Shown in pieces: positions 8,824-16,797 of a DNA stretch of 64,000 nucleotides. Position 1 is the first letter of the stretch. Each line of letters starts with the position of its first letter. Position numbers and translations under genes: made by a program. The DNA comes from Ruegeria lacuscaerulensis ITI-1157. Its GTDB lineage: Bacteria > Pseudomonadota > Alphaproteobacteria > Rhodobacterales > Rhodobacteraceae. The notes under the pieces were generated by a model. The model was not told where the DNA came from. It made no database searches and saw only the letters and a list, made by a program, of their open reading frames with translations. Location: positions 2,347,979-2,411,978 of the forward strand of contig GG704596.1 in NCBI GenBank assembly GCA_000161775.1. Reading direction: 5' to 3'.

Positions 8824-9363
8824 ATGAAAAGATCCGCCCCGATGATCAACACTGCGCGCCTGATGATGTGCGCAATGCGCCCCGAGGACTTTGAACGGTT
8901 CGCGGAGATTTGGCGTGACCCCTGCGTGGTACGTCATATCGGCGGCAAGCCCCGCACCCGTGGCGAGGCTTGGGACGCGTTCCTGCGCAATGCGGGTCAT
9001 TGGCAAATGGCGGGGTTCGGGCAGTGGGCCGTCTTTCTGCAAGCGAATCGCAAGTTGATAGGCCAAGCCGGGTTCTTTTACGGCAACCGCTGTCTGGGCG
9101 AGGATTTCGACACCTTCCCCGAAGCCGGCTGGGTTCTGGCACCCGAGGCGCACGGGATGGGTTACGGGTTCGAGGCTGTCCAGGCCGCGCATGATTGGTT
9201 CGACCGGATTATGCCCGGCCCGTTGGTTTCGATGATCGACGCAGATCACGAGGCGTCGCAAAGGCTGGCGGCCAAGCAGGGGTACAGATTGCTGCGCGAG
9301 ACGGAGTATCGCGGCAGCGCCGTGAAACTGTTTCGGCGCGACGGCCCACCGGCCCGTGTCTGA
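8824..9363 (+). CDS. GNAT-family N-acetyltransferase (RimJ/RimL-like)
   Basis: The protein has 179 residues. The N-terminal T-A-R-L-M-M-C-A-M-R-P-E-D-F-E-R-F pattern and the G-M-G-Y-G-F-E-A-V segment (an acetyl-CoA pyrophosphate-loop variant, R/Q-x-x-G-x-G/A) place it in the GNAT superfamily. It resembles the RimJ/RimL type acting on protein N-termini or small amines. It stands alone between the acpP terminator and a HisA-like gene. The substrate cannot be predicted. Confidence 0.8.
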   Translation: MKRSAPMINTARLMMCAMRPEDFERFAEIWRDPCVVRHIGGKPRTRGEAWDAFLRNAGHWQMAGFGQWAVFLQANRKLIGQAGFFYGNRCLGEDFDTFPEAGWVLAPEAHGMGYGFEAVQAAHDWFDRIMPGPLVSMIDADHEASQRLAAKQGYRLLRETEYRGSAVKLFRRDGPPARV

Positions 9364-9486
9364 AACGCTTCTTTTCCCTTCGTGCCGCAAACGGATCTTG
9401 GTTTGCCGAAACTGAGAAACGCGAACCTGCGTGCGACCGGTATGCTATTGTGGATATGCGGAGCGATTGAGCGGAGGAGTGTGCTC

Positions 9487-10230
9487 ATGAGGGTTTATCC
9501 CACAATGGAATTGCAGAACGGCCGCTGTGTCACGCTGGACAAGGGCCGCCTTGACGAACCGATGATCTGGCATGTCGATCCGGTGGAAACGGCTCAAGGC
9601 TGGGCTGCCGCGGGGGCCGAGTGGATGCACCTGACCGATTTCGACGCGATTGAGGGGCGCGACACGAATTCCGCTCTGGTCGAGCAGATCATCCGCAGCG
9701 CAGAACTGCCCGTGCAGCTGGCAGGTGGATTCCGCTCGCGCGAGCAGGTCGAGCGGTGGATCGACAAGGGCGCTGGCCGCATCGTGATCGGCACCTTGGC
9801 CGCGCGTGACCCGCATCTGTTCAAGGAACTGGCAAAGCTTTATCCCGATCAGATCGTTTTGGCCGTGGATGTGTGGCAAGGCTATGTGATGACCGACGGT
9901 TGGCGCACCCAGAGCGCGTTTAGCCCCGAAGCATTCATCGAGGCCTTCGCCGATGCCCCGCTGGCCGCCATTCTGGTGACCGATATCGACAGCGACATGG
10001 TCGATGTCGAAGCACAGTTGGGTCTGATCTCGGGACTGGCCGCGCATTCGCGCACGCCGGTGATCGCCAGCGGCGTCGTGCGCAGCAGCGACGATATCTC
10101 GCGTCTGGCGTACATTCCCAACATCTCGGGTGTGTTGGTCGGGCGGGCGCTGTTTCGCAAGACGGTCGACCTGTCCGAGGCGCTGGCAGTGGCCAGAACC
10201 GCCCATGAACCTGTGGCACAGTTTCAGTAA
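9487..10230 (+). CDS. HisA/HisF-family TIM-barrel protein, divergent HisA paralogue
   Basis: This 247-residue protein aligns by eye along the whole length of HisA. The start is an ATG after GGAGGAG. Several active-site positions differ. The first catalytic Asp (P-A-x-D-L) is Glu8 (P-T-M-E-L). The second motif keeps Asp but reads V-D-V-W-Q-G. The T-D-I-x-x-D-G-T loop reads T-D-I-D-S-D-M-V, and the C-terminal phosphate loop S-G-G reads S-G-V. No other histidine gene is nearby, and it sits within the fatty acid gene block. It may have lost or changed the ProFAR isomerase activity. Confidence 0.8.
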   Translation: MRVYPTMELQNGRCVTLDKGRLDEPMIWHVDPVETAQGWAAAGAEWMHLTDFDAIEGRDTNSALVEQIIRSAELPVQLAGGFRSREQVERWIDKGAGRIVIGTLAARDPHLFKELAKLYPDQIVLAVDVWQGYVMTDGWRTQSAFSPEAFIEAFADAPLAAILVTDIDSDMVDVEAQLGLISGLAAHSRTPVIASGVVRSSDDISRLAYIPNISGVLVGRALFRKTVDLSEALAVARTAHEPVAQFQ

Positions 10231-10413
10231 CCCAATCGAAAACTACCGAGCCGCCCCTGGCATTCTGTCGCGGGCGGTTCGCGCCTGGGGGCACCCCGCC
10301 TTGGGAGCGGCAGGCGGCAAGCTGCCGGTGCGGAATACGCTGTTGCTCTTGCCCCCGGACCCCGGGCCGGGGTATGAGCGGGTCTCAAACAGGAAGCAGG
10401 CAAGAGGCACTTC

Positions 10414-11679
10414 ATGCGCAGAGTCGTTGTAACCGGTCTGGGATTGGTCACTCCACTGGCCAGCGGGGTCGAGGAAACCTGGTCGCGGCTGCTGGCCGGA
10501 GAGTCGGGCGCCGGACCCATCACCTTGTTTGATGCCCAAGCCGCAGGGGTCACGACGACCTATGCCTGCGAGGTGCCACGTGGTGACGGGACCAACGGGA
10601 CCTTCAACCCCGATGACTGGATGCCGCCCAAGGAACAGCGCAAGATCGAGGATTTCATCCTGTATTCGATTGCTGCGGCCGAGATGGCCTGCAAGGACGC
10701 GAACTGGCTGCCCGAGGACGAGGAAGAGCGTCTGCGCACCGGCGTTCTGATCGGGTCGGGCATCGGTGGTCTGGGTTCGATCGCGGAAACCGCCAACCTG
10801 ATCCGTGACAAGGGGCCGCGCCGCGTGTCGCCGTTCTTTATTCCGGGCGCGCTGATCAACCTGGCCTCGGGGCAGGTCTCGATCCGCTTTGGCTTCAAAG
10901 GGCCGAACCATTCGGTGGTGACCGCCTGTTCGACCGGTGCCCACGCGATCGGCGATGCCAGCCGCATCATCCGGTCGGGCGATGCCGACGTGATGATCGC
11001 CGGCGGCGGCGAGGGCTGCATCTGTGAGATCGGGATTGCCGGTTTCAACGCCTGCAAGGCGCTGTCGACCAAATATGCCGACAACCCCAAGGCCGCGAGC
11101 CGCCCCTATGACGTCGACCGCGACGGCTTCGTGATGGGCGAGGGCGCCGGGATCGTGGTGCTGGAAGAATACGAGCATGCCGTGGCCCGCGGCGCCAAGA
11201 TCTATGCCGAGGTTCTGGGCTATGGCATGTCGGGGGATGCCTATCACATCACCGCGCCGGCCGAGGATGGCGATGGGGCGGAACGCTCGATGAAGGCCGC
11301 GCTGCGCAGTGCCGGGCTCGAGCCGAAGGATCTGGACTATATCAACGCGCATGGCACCTCGACCATGGCCGACACGATCGAATTGGCCGCGGTGGAACGT
11401 CTGCTGGGTGAACATGCCGGCAAGGCAACCATGACATCGACCAAGTCGGCCACAGGTCACCTGCTGGGGGCCGCAGGCGCGATCGAGGCGATCTTCTCGA
11501 TCCTGGCGATCCGCGATCAGGTCGCCCCGCCGACGATCAACCTGGACAACCCGGCGGTGGAAACGCCGATCGACCTTGCGCCGAATGCCAAGCGCGAGCG
11601 GGAAATCAACGTGGCGCTGTCCAACTCGTTCGGGTTCGGCGGCACCAATGCCAGCGTGATCTTCGGAAAGGTCAAATAA
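10414..11679 (+). CDS. fabF: 3-oxoacyl-ACP synthase II
   Basis: The protein has 421 residues. The condensing-enzyme triad is visible: Cys172 in V-V-T-A-C-S-T-G, His in I-N-A-H-G-T-S-T, and His in K-S-A-T-G-H-L-L-G-A-A-G. The C-terminal N-S-F-G-F-G-G-T-N-A-S is also diagnostic. It elongates acyl-ACP with malonyl-ACP. The stop of fabF directly abuts the ATG of mltG. The 183-bp GC-rich leader has short palindromes but no clear promoter. Confidence 0.98.
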   Translation: MRRVVVTGLGLVTPLASGVEETWSRLLAGESGAGPITLFDAQAAGVTTTYACEVPRGDGTNGTFNPDDWMPPKEQRKIEDFILYSIAAAEMACKDANWLPEDEEERLRTGVLIGSGIGGLGSIAETANLIRDKGPRRVSPFFIPGALINLASGQVSIRFGFKGPNHSVVTACSTGAHAIGDASRIIRSGDADVMIAGGGEGCICEIGIAGFNACKALSTKYADNPKAASRPYDVDRDGFVMGEGAGIVVLEEYEHAVARGAKIYAEVLGYGMSGDAYHITAPAEDGDGAERSMKAALRSAGLEPKDLDYINAHGTSTMADTIELAAVERLLGEHAGKATMTSTKSATGHLLGAAGAIEAIFSILAIRDQVAPPTINLDNPAVETPIDLAPNAKREREINVALSNSFGFGGTNASVIFGKVK

Positions 11680-12840
11680 ATGTGGCGCGCGCTGGCCTCG
11701 AACATGCTGACCCTGCTGGTGGTCGGCATGTTCCTGCTGGGCGGGCTGATCCTGTGGGGGCAGTCGCAGTACAAGGCTGAAGGCCCTCTGGAAACCGCGA
11801 TCTGCCTGCAGGTCAAAAGCGGCAGCAACATGACTGGCGTAAGCCGCCAGTTGGAAGATCAGGGCGCGATCAGCAGCGCCACGATCTTTCGCATGGCGGC
11901 CGATTATACCGACAAGGCACAGCGGCTGAAGGCGGGCAGCTTTCTGATCCCCGAGGGTGCGTCGATGGCCGAGATCATCGACGAGATCACCCGCAGCGGC
12001 GCCAGCACCTGTGGCACCGAGATCGAGTATCGCATCGGTGTCACCCGGACTCAGATCCGCGTGCGTGAACTGGATCCGGCGACACTGGAGTTTGTCGAGA
12101 TCGCCTCGTTCGTGGTGGGCGAAGAGGACGCGCCCGAGATCTATCAGGAAAAGCGCAACAATCCTGACACGCGGTTTCGTGTCTCGGTGGCCGAGGGTGT
12201 GACCAGTTGGCAGGTGGTCGAGGGGCTGAAGGCGGTGGACGCGTTGACCGGAGAGGTGGCCGAACTGCCGCCCGAAGGCATGCTTGCCCCCGACAGCTAT
12301 GAGATTTCGCCCGGTGACGACCGTACCGCGTTGCTGCAGAAGATGCAGGACAAACAGCAGGCCCGGATCGCCCAGGTCTGGGAGACCCGTCAGGAGGGGC
12401 TGCCGATCGAGACGCCGGAGGAGATGCTGATCCTGGCCTCGATCATCGAGAAGGAGACCGGCATCCCGGAAGAGCGCGGCCAGGTGGCCAGCGTGTTCAT
12501 CAACCGTTTGCGCAAGGGCATGAAGCTGCAGACCGATCCGACGGTTATCTACGGCGTGACCAAGGGGCAGGGTGTTCTGGGCCGGGGTCTGCGGCGCAGC
12601 GAGCTGCGGCGGGCGACGCCTTGGAACACTTATCTGATCGATGGCTTGCCACCGACGCCGATTGCCAATCCGGGTCTGGCCAGCCTACAGGCGGCCGTTG
12701 CTCCGGACGATACGGACTATGTGTTCTTCGTGGCGGATGGAACCGGAGGTCACGCCTTTGCCGAAACCCTGCAGGAGCACAACCGCAACGTTGCAAAGTG
12801 GCGCGCGATCGAGGCTGACCGGAACGGATCCGGCAACTGA
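11680..12840 (+). CDS. mltG: Endolytic murein transglycosylase MltG
   Basis: The protein has 386 residues with an N-terminal transmembrane helix (about 8-25). A LysM-like region and the YceG/MltG domain follow. The catalytic Glu lies in A-S-I-I-E-K-E-T-G (about residue 257), and V-F-I-N-R-L-R-K-G-M-K-L-Q-T-D-P-T is typical. It cuts nascent glycan strands at the inner membrane. Its start codon immediately follows the fabF stop, implying translational coupling, an arrangement also seen in other proteobacteria. Confidence 0.97.
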   Translation: MWRALASNMLTLLVVGMFLLGGLILWGQSQYKAEGPLETAICLQVKSGSNMTGVSRQLEDQGAISSATIFRMAADYTDKAQRLKAGSFLIPEGASMAEIIDEITRSGASTCGTEIEYRIGVTRTQIRVRELDPATLEFVEIASFVVGEEDAPEIYQEKRNNPDTRFRVSVAEGVTSWQVVEGLKAVDALTGEVAELPPEGMLAPDSYEISPGDDRTALLQKMQDKQQARIAQVWETRQEGLPIETPEEMLILASIIEKETGIPEERGQVASVFINRLRKGMKLQTDPTVIYGVTKGQGVLGRGLRRSELRRATPWNTYLIDGLPPTPIANPGLASLQAAVAPDDTDYVFFVADGTGGHAFAETLQEHNRNVAKWRAIEADRNGSGN

Positions 12841-12910
12841 TACGGCTTGGAGCGCCGGCCTGAGCGAAGCCAGGTTGGTGCGTGGGTGACCGCGGGAAAC
12901 CTGAATGGGC

Positions 12911-12950
12911 AAAAAAGACGGCGCGCACGGGAAGGTGCGCGCCGTTTTCG
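12911..12950. terminator. Bidirectional intrinsic terminator
   Basis: The perfect 11-bp stem ACGGCGCGCAC (12918-12928) / GTGCGCGCCGT (12935-12945) is flanked by A6 on the left and T-rich sequence on the right. It serves mltG and the convergent helicase. Confidence 0.9.
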
Positions 12951-12952
12951 TT

Positions 12953-14203
12953 TTATGCCGCCGATTTATGGCGCGGGCGACGGCGCCGGTTCGCCGCACC
13001 GGGAGCCCCTTGGGGTTTCGGTCCGCGACGGCGGTTGCGCTGGTGCCCGCCGGGCTTGGTGGTCTCCGAAGCTTCGGGCGCCGTCCCGCTGGCCACCGGG
13101 ATCTGGATCTTCATCAGCTTCTGGATCTGGCGCAGCAGGTCGAACTCGTCCGGTGCGCAGAAGGCGATCGCCTCGCCCTCGCGCCCGGCGCGGGCGGTGC
13201 GGCCGATGCGATGGACATAGTTGTCGGGCACCTCGGGCAGGTCATAGTTGATGACATAGGCCACGCCCGGAATGTCGATACCGCGGGCGGCCACGTCGGT
13301 GGCGACCAGCACGGTGATCTCGCCCGCGCGGAAGGCCTTGATCGCGCGGTCGCGCTGGCCCTGGCTTTTGTTGCCGTGGATCGAGGCGGCGTTGTAGCCG
13401 TCGGCCACCAACCCCTTCATCAGCTTTTCCGCGCCGTGCTTGGTGCGTGCGAAGACCAATGTCAGGGCGTCGGTGTCCTGCGACAGGATCTGGCGCAGCT
13501 TTTCGGGCTTGCCGGGTTTGCTGACGAAATGCACCGATTGGGTGATCTTGTCGGCCGCCTTGCCCGGAGGCGAGACCTGAACCCGCTGCGGGTTGGTCAG
13601 GTAGGCGCGGGAGAGCTCCTCCATCTGTTTCGGCATCGTGGCCGAGAACAGCATGGTCTGGCGCGGGGTGCCCAGTTCGGGCGCGATCCGGCGCAGGGCA
13701 TGGATGAAGCCCATGTCGAGCATCTGGTCGGCCTCGTCCAGCACCAGGCGCCGGACCGAGCCCAGATCGACCGCGCCGCGGTCCATCAGGTCGATCAGAC
13801 GGCCGGGGGTGGCGACCAGGATGTCGGTGCCGCGCGACAGGAACATGATCTGTTTGTTGATCGACTGCCCGCCGACCACGGTGGCCACGCGCAGCTTGGT
13901 TTTTGTGGTCAGGCTGCGCAGGCTGTCGGCGATCTGGTTTACCAGCTCGCGGGTGGGGGCAAGGATCAGCGCCTTGGCGGTTTTCGGGGCGGGCTTTCCG
14001 GGCTGGGCCAGCAGGTGGTCGATCAGCGGCAGGCCGAAGGCCAGTGTCTTGCCGGTGCCGGTCTGGGCCAGGCCCAGGATGTCATGCCCTTCCATGGCCA
14101 GCGGGATGGCCTGGTTCTGGATCGGGGTGGGTTGGGTGAATTTGGCGCGCGCGAGCGCATCGTTCAGGGCCGGCGCAAGGCCAAGCATGTCGAAATCGAA
14201 CAA
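12953..14203 (-). CDS. DEAD-box RNA helicase (RhlE-like)
   Basis: The likely start is TTG at 14203, because AAGGAAG lies 5 bp upstream and the protein then begins F-D-F-D-M-L-G-L like its relatives; this gives 416 residues. All helicase motifs are present: the Q-motif F-T-Q-P-T-P-I-Q, A-Q-T-G-T-G-K-T, P-T-R-E-L, D-E-A-D, S-A-T, A-R-G-I-D-I-P and H-R-I-G-R-T-A-R-A-G. The last 50 residues are Arg/Lys/Pro-rich, typical of an RNA-binding tail. Roles in ribosome assembly or cold-adapted RNA turnover are family knowledge. Confidence 0.93.
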   Translation of the reverse strand: MFDFDMLGLAPALNDALARAKFTQPTPIQNQAIPLAMEGHDILGLAQTGTGKTLAFGLPLIDHLLAQPGKPAPKTAKALILAPTRELVNQIADSLRSLTTKTKLRVATVVGGQSINKQIMFLSRGTDILVATPGRLIDLMDRGAVDLGSVRRLVLDEADQMLDMGFIHALRRIAPELGTPRQTMLFSATMPKQMEELSRAYLTNPQRVQVSPPGKAADKITQSVHFVSKPGKPEKLRQILSQDTDALTLVFARTKHGAEKLMKGLVADGYNAASIHGNKSQGQRDRAIKAFRAGEITVLVATDVAARGIDIPGVAYVINYDLPEVPDNYVHRIGRTARAGREGEAIAFCAPDEFDLLRQIQKLMKIQIPVASGTAPEASETTKPGGHQRNRRRGPKPQGAPGAANRRRRPRHKSAA

Positions 14204-14523
14204 ATATTCTTCCTTTGTGGTCCGCTCCTGCATCCGCAGTACACGAACAAGAGTCGCTGGCCACGCGGGATGCGCAACCGGCAGGGGGTTTGCGTGACCT
14301 CGGTATCCGCAGGCGATTCCTGCGGCATCCGGCCGACGCGTCAAGAACCCTGCGTGAATGGGAACTAGGAGATTTGGGGCGCTGTCGGACCACGGTTCGG
14401 ATCCGGTGCTCACGCAGCAGCGCTGGAGGACACATGAGCGGTCGAGACGTAAATGTCAAGAGCAATACGTGATCGCCGCCGGTTGGCCCGGCCGGCGGCG
14501 ACCTGTTCGACTCTGCGGCGTGG
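14204..14523. other. Intergenic region, helicase leader and inverted repeat
   Basis: No convincing gene lies here. The region holds the helicase 5' leader. At 14473-14501 there is a perfect 10-bp inverted repeat (TCGCCGCCGG / CCGGCGGCGA, nine-base loop) just past the stop of the small secreted protein gene. It lacks a T-run, so it is at best a Rho-assisted end. Confidence 0.5.
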
Positions 14524-14823
14524 TCAGAGCCGTGGCATCGGGGCCGCCGTGGCGAGGGCGGAGTCGACATCTTTGGCCGATACCGTATGACCGGCTTTCG
14601 ACAGGCAGGATGCGACCTTGTTTGCGTCGGGACGTTGGGGGCGTTTGCCAGGTTTTGGGCGGTCTCCGAGACATTTATCGAGATCGACCTTCGACACGCC
14701 GAGTTCGGTTGCGATTTTGCCGAGATCGGGCCCCCGGCCACCGGGTTGAGCAGTGGCTACCGTGCCAAAGAGCATGAGCCCACCGAGGCAGATTACCGAA
14801 AGATAGCTAAGGGGAGTGTTCAT
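14524..14823 (-). CDS. Small exported protein of unknown function
   Basis: The protein has 99 residues with a clear signal peptide (hydrophobic core to about residue 20, A-T-A cleavage near 25). The mature part of about 74 residues has two cysteines (C51 and C73) that could form a disulfide. It appears to contain two similar helical segments of the form V-S-x-x-D-V/L-D. No known family was recognised. It is divergent from the gene transfer agent promoter, with 331 bp between the two starts. Confidence 0.65.
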   Translation of the reverse strand: MNTPLSYLSVICLGGLMLFGTVATAQPGGRGPDLGKIATELGVSKVDLDKCLGDRPKPGKRPQRPDANKVASCLSKAGHTVSAKDVDSALATAAPMPRL

Positions 14824-15039
14824 GCGTTTTCCTTCCTACGTTTTTTGTTGTTGCTTCCGCATCCCGAGTGCGCGCGGAGGCCGGGGATTGCGCCAGACCG
14901 CCATTGCGGTCTGATCTTTGAAACGCTGGGCAACTTAGGTTCCGTCGAAATTACTGTTTGCGTGGAGGATTTGGTGTCTGTGTTAGTGAAAACTTAAATT
15001 TTGCAGTACGTTACCCGTTGCGTGGTGTTGCGTTGCGTC

Positions 15040-15068
15040 TTGACAACGCGTGCGATTTCGCGTATAGG
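15040..15068 (+). promoter_or_regulatory. Promoter of the gene transfer agent cluster
   Basis: TTGACA (15040-15045) is an exact -35 consensus. It is followed after exactly 17 bp by TATAGG (15063-15068). Transcription would start near 15075, about 100 nt before g1. Short repeats TTGCGT at about 15018, 15029 and 15034 precede the -35 and could bind an activator. Confidence 0.65.
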
Positions 15069-15093
15069 TTGTGTCATGCTAGAAGAAGTGGGC

Positions 15094-15125
15094 AACGGCC
15101 CCGGGGAAACCCGGCGGCCGTTTTT
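15094..15125 (+). terminator. Terminator-like hairpin in the GTA leader
   Basis: AACGGCC (15094-15100) pairs with GGCCGTT (15116-15122). Above a single bulged C, CCGGG (15101-15105) pairs with CCCGG (15110-15114), closed by a GAAA loop. Five T follow (15121-15125). The structure lies between the promoter and g1. Confidence 0.6.
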
Positions 15126-15172
15126 CATTTCTCTCGTGCGGAGATCACTCACGCATGAGGTCACAGGCAAAC

Positions 15173-15517
15173 ATGACTTTGATTACCCCGGAAGAGCGGA
15201 TGTCCCGGACGGCCGAGTTGTTGCAGTCGTTGGAGGTGTCCATTCGCGGTTTGCGGCAAGCGGCGGAAGACCTGCGCAAGCGGATCGAGACCGGGGAGGA
15301 TGCAGACCTGGCGAGTTCAGCCAGACAACTCGGGCAGCTAGAGGGGCTGATCCGAAGTTGCCAGAAAGTGGAGACAAGCTTTGTCGAACAATGTCACAGA
15401 CAAGCGGGAATTGCCCAAGGGGGCTATGCGCTCGACCTGGAGCGGGCCCGATCTGAGATCGGGTGCCGATTGGCTCGCCTCCGCGCCTGCTGCGGTGCGG
15501 GACAGGTTTCTGAGTGA
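15173..15517 (+). CDS. Gene transfer agent protein g1 (putative small terminase)
   Basis: The protein has 114 residues starting M-T-L-I-T-P-E-E-R-M; an in-frame ATG six codons upstream is also possible. A helical coiled-coil region covers about 12-75. The ending L-D-L-E-R-A-R-S-E-I-G-C-R-L-A-R-L-R-A-C-C-G is the pattern of GTA ORFg1, which acts as the small terminase in RcGTA. Its 3' end overlaps the large terminase gene in another frame. It is the first gene of the cluster. Confidence 0.85.
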   Translation: MTLITPEERMSRTAELLQSLEVSIRGLRQAAEDLRKRIETGEDADLASSARQLGQLEGLIRSCQKVETSFVEQCHRQAGIAQGGYALDLERARSEIGCRLARLRACCGAGQVSE

Positions 15518-16797
15518 GATCGGGGAGGGAGGGCTGTGTGCCCTCCCTTTTCCTGTTCGAGTTTTGGGCGCTGCCGCATCAGTTGCCGCCCGAGGGTGAT
15601 TGGAGGTCCTGGGTCATCATGGGCGGTCGCGGCGCGGGCAAGACGCGGGCCGGGGCCGAGTGGGTGCGATCCATGGTCGAGGGTGCCAAGCCGTTTGATG
15701 AGGGCGAGGCCCGGCGCGTGGCCTTGGTGGGCGAGACCTTTGACCAGGTGCGCGACGTGATGATCTTTGGCGACAGCGGGATCATGCAGTGCTCTCCGCC
15801 TGACCGGCGGCCGCAATGGAAGGCATCGGAACGCAAGCTGGTCTGGCCCAACGGGGCCGAGGCACAGGCCTTTTCGGCGCATGACCCCGAGGGGCTGCGG
15901 GGGCCGCAGTTCGACGCGGCTTGGGTCGATGAACTGGCCAAGTGGAAAAAGGCGGGTGAGACCTGGGACATGCTGCAATTCGCGCTGCGACTGGGCGAGC
16001 GGCCGCGGGTCTGCGTCACCACGACGCCGCGCAACGTGAAGGTGCTGAAGGATCTGCTGGCGGCGCCGTCCACGGTGATGACCCACGCGCCGACCGAGGC
16101 GAACCGGGCCAACCTGGCGGAGTCGTTTTTGCAGGAGGTGCGCGCGCGTTACGCGGGCACGCGGCTGGGGCGGCAGGAGTTGGACGGGGTGCTGCTGGCC
16201 GATGCCGAGGGGGCGCTGTGGACCGGCTCGATGCTGGATGGGGCGCGGGTCGGGGCGGTGCCCGAGCTGGACCGCGTGGTGGTGGCGCTGGACCCGGCGG
16301 TGACGGGCGGGTCGGGCGCCGATGCTTGCGGGATCGTGGTGGTCGGCGCGCAGCTGCAGGGGCCGCCCGAGGACTGGCGCGCCTATGTGCTGGCCGACCG
16401 GACGGTGCAGGGCGTTGGCCCGGCGGGCTGGGCGCGCGCGGCGATTGACGCGATGGACGAATTCGGGGCCGAGCGGCTGGTGGCCGAGGTCAACCAGGGC
16501 GGACAGTTGGTCGAAGAGGTGGTGCGGCAGGTGGACCCTCTGGTCCCGTTCCGGGCGGTGCGGGCCTCGCGCGGGAAGGTGGCGCGGGCCGAGCCGGTGG
16601 CGGCGCTGTATGAGCAGGGGCGAGTGTTCCATGTGGCCGGGTTGGACGCGCTGGAGGAGCAGATGTGCCAGATGACCGCGCGTGGTTTCGAGGGGCAGGG
16701 CTCGCCCGACCGGGTCGATGCGCTTGTCTGGGCGTTGCATGAGCTGGTGGTAGGGCCGGCCGCGGCCTGCCGGCGGCCGCGGGTGCGGGTTTTGTGA
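15514..16797 (+). CDS. Gene transfer agent large terminase g2, apparently frameshifted near the 5' end
   Basis: The open frame from GTG 15514 encodes 427 residues. It has Walker A G-G-R-G-A-G-K-T, Walker B-like A-W-V-D-E, and nuclease Asp positions in A-L-D-P-A-V-T-G-G and D-R-V-D-A-L-V-W. It packages DNA into GTA heads. The family N-terminus (A-D-W-L-A-S-A-P-A-A-V-R-D-R-F-L to C-A-L-P-F) is encoded in a different frame, from an ATG at 15426. That frame runs out at 15599. Removing one base in C3T4C2 at 15545-15553 rejoins the two frames as A-L-P-F-L-F-E-F-W-A-L-P. Confidence 0.9.
   Translation: MRSGREGCVPSLFLFEFWALPHQLPPEGDWRSWVIMGGRGAGKTRAGAEWVRSMVEGAKPFDEGEARRVALVGETFDQVRDVMIFGDSGIMQCSPPDRRPQWKASERKLVWPNGAEAQAFSAHDPEGLRGPQFDAAWVDELAKWKKAGETWDMLQFALRLGERPRVCVTTTPRNVKVLKDLLAAPSTVMTHAPTEANRANLAESFLQEVRARYAGTRLGRQELDGVLLADAEGALWTGSMLDGARVGAVPELDRVVVALDPAVTGGSGADACGIVVVGAQLQGPPEDWRAYVLADRTVQGVGPAGWARAAIDAMDEFGAERLVAEVNQGGQLVEEVVRQVDPLVPFRAVRASRGKVARAEPVAALYEQGRVFHVAGLDALEEQMCQMTARGFEGQGSPDRVDALVWALHELVVGPAAACRRPRVRVL

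Larger units (their letters stand above)
14824..15172. other. Divergent control region of the gene transfer agent cluster
   Basis: No gene was recognised. Relatively AT-rich sequence (T-runs near 14836-14850) is probably the leader of the small exported protein gene. The right half holds repeated TTGCGT units (15018-15038), a near-consensus promoter and a leader hairpin ahead of g1. Confidence 0.6.

Noticed and set aside
10231..10413. Regulatory RNA structure in the fabF leader
   Set aside because: Short GC palindromes (such as CGGCA/TGCCG and CCCCGG/CCGGGG) are expected by chance at this base composition and are not close enough to form one clear fold.
12953..14413. Longer helicase start near 14413
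   Set aside because: The extra N-terminal 70 residues have no helicase similarity, and AAGGAAG next to TTG 14203 marks a better start.
14473..14501. Intrinsic terminator after the small exported protein gene
   Set aside because: The 10-bp stem is perfect, but no T-run follows on either strand; it is kept only as an inverted repeat.
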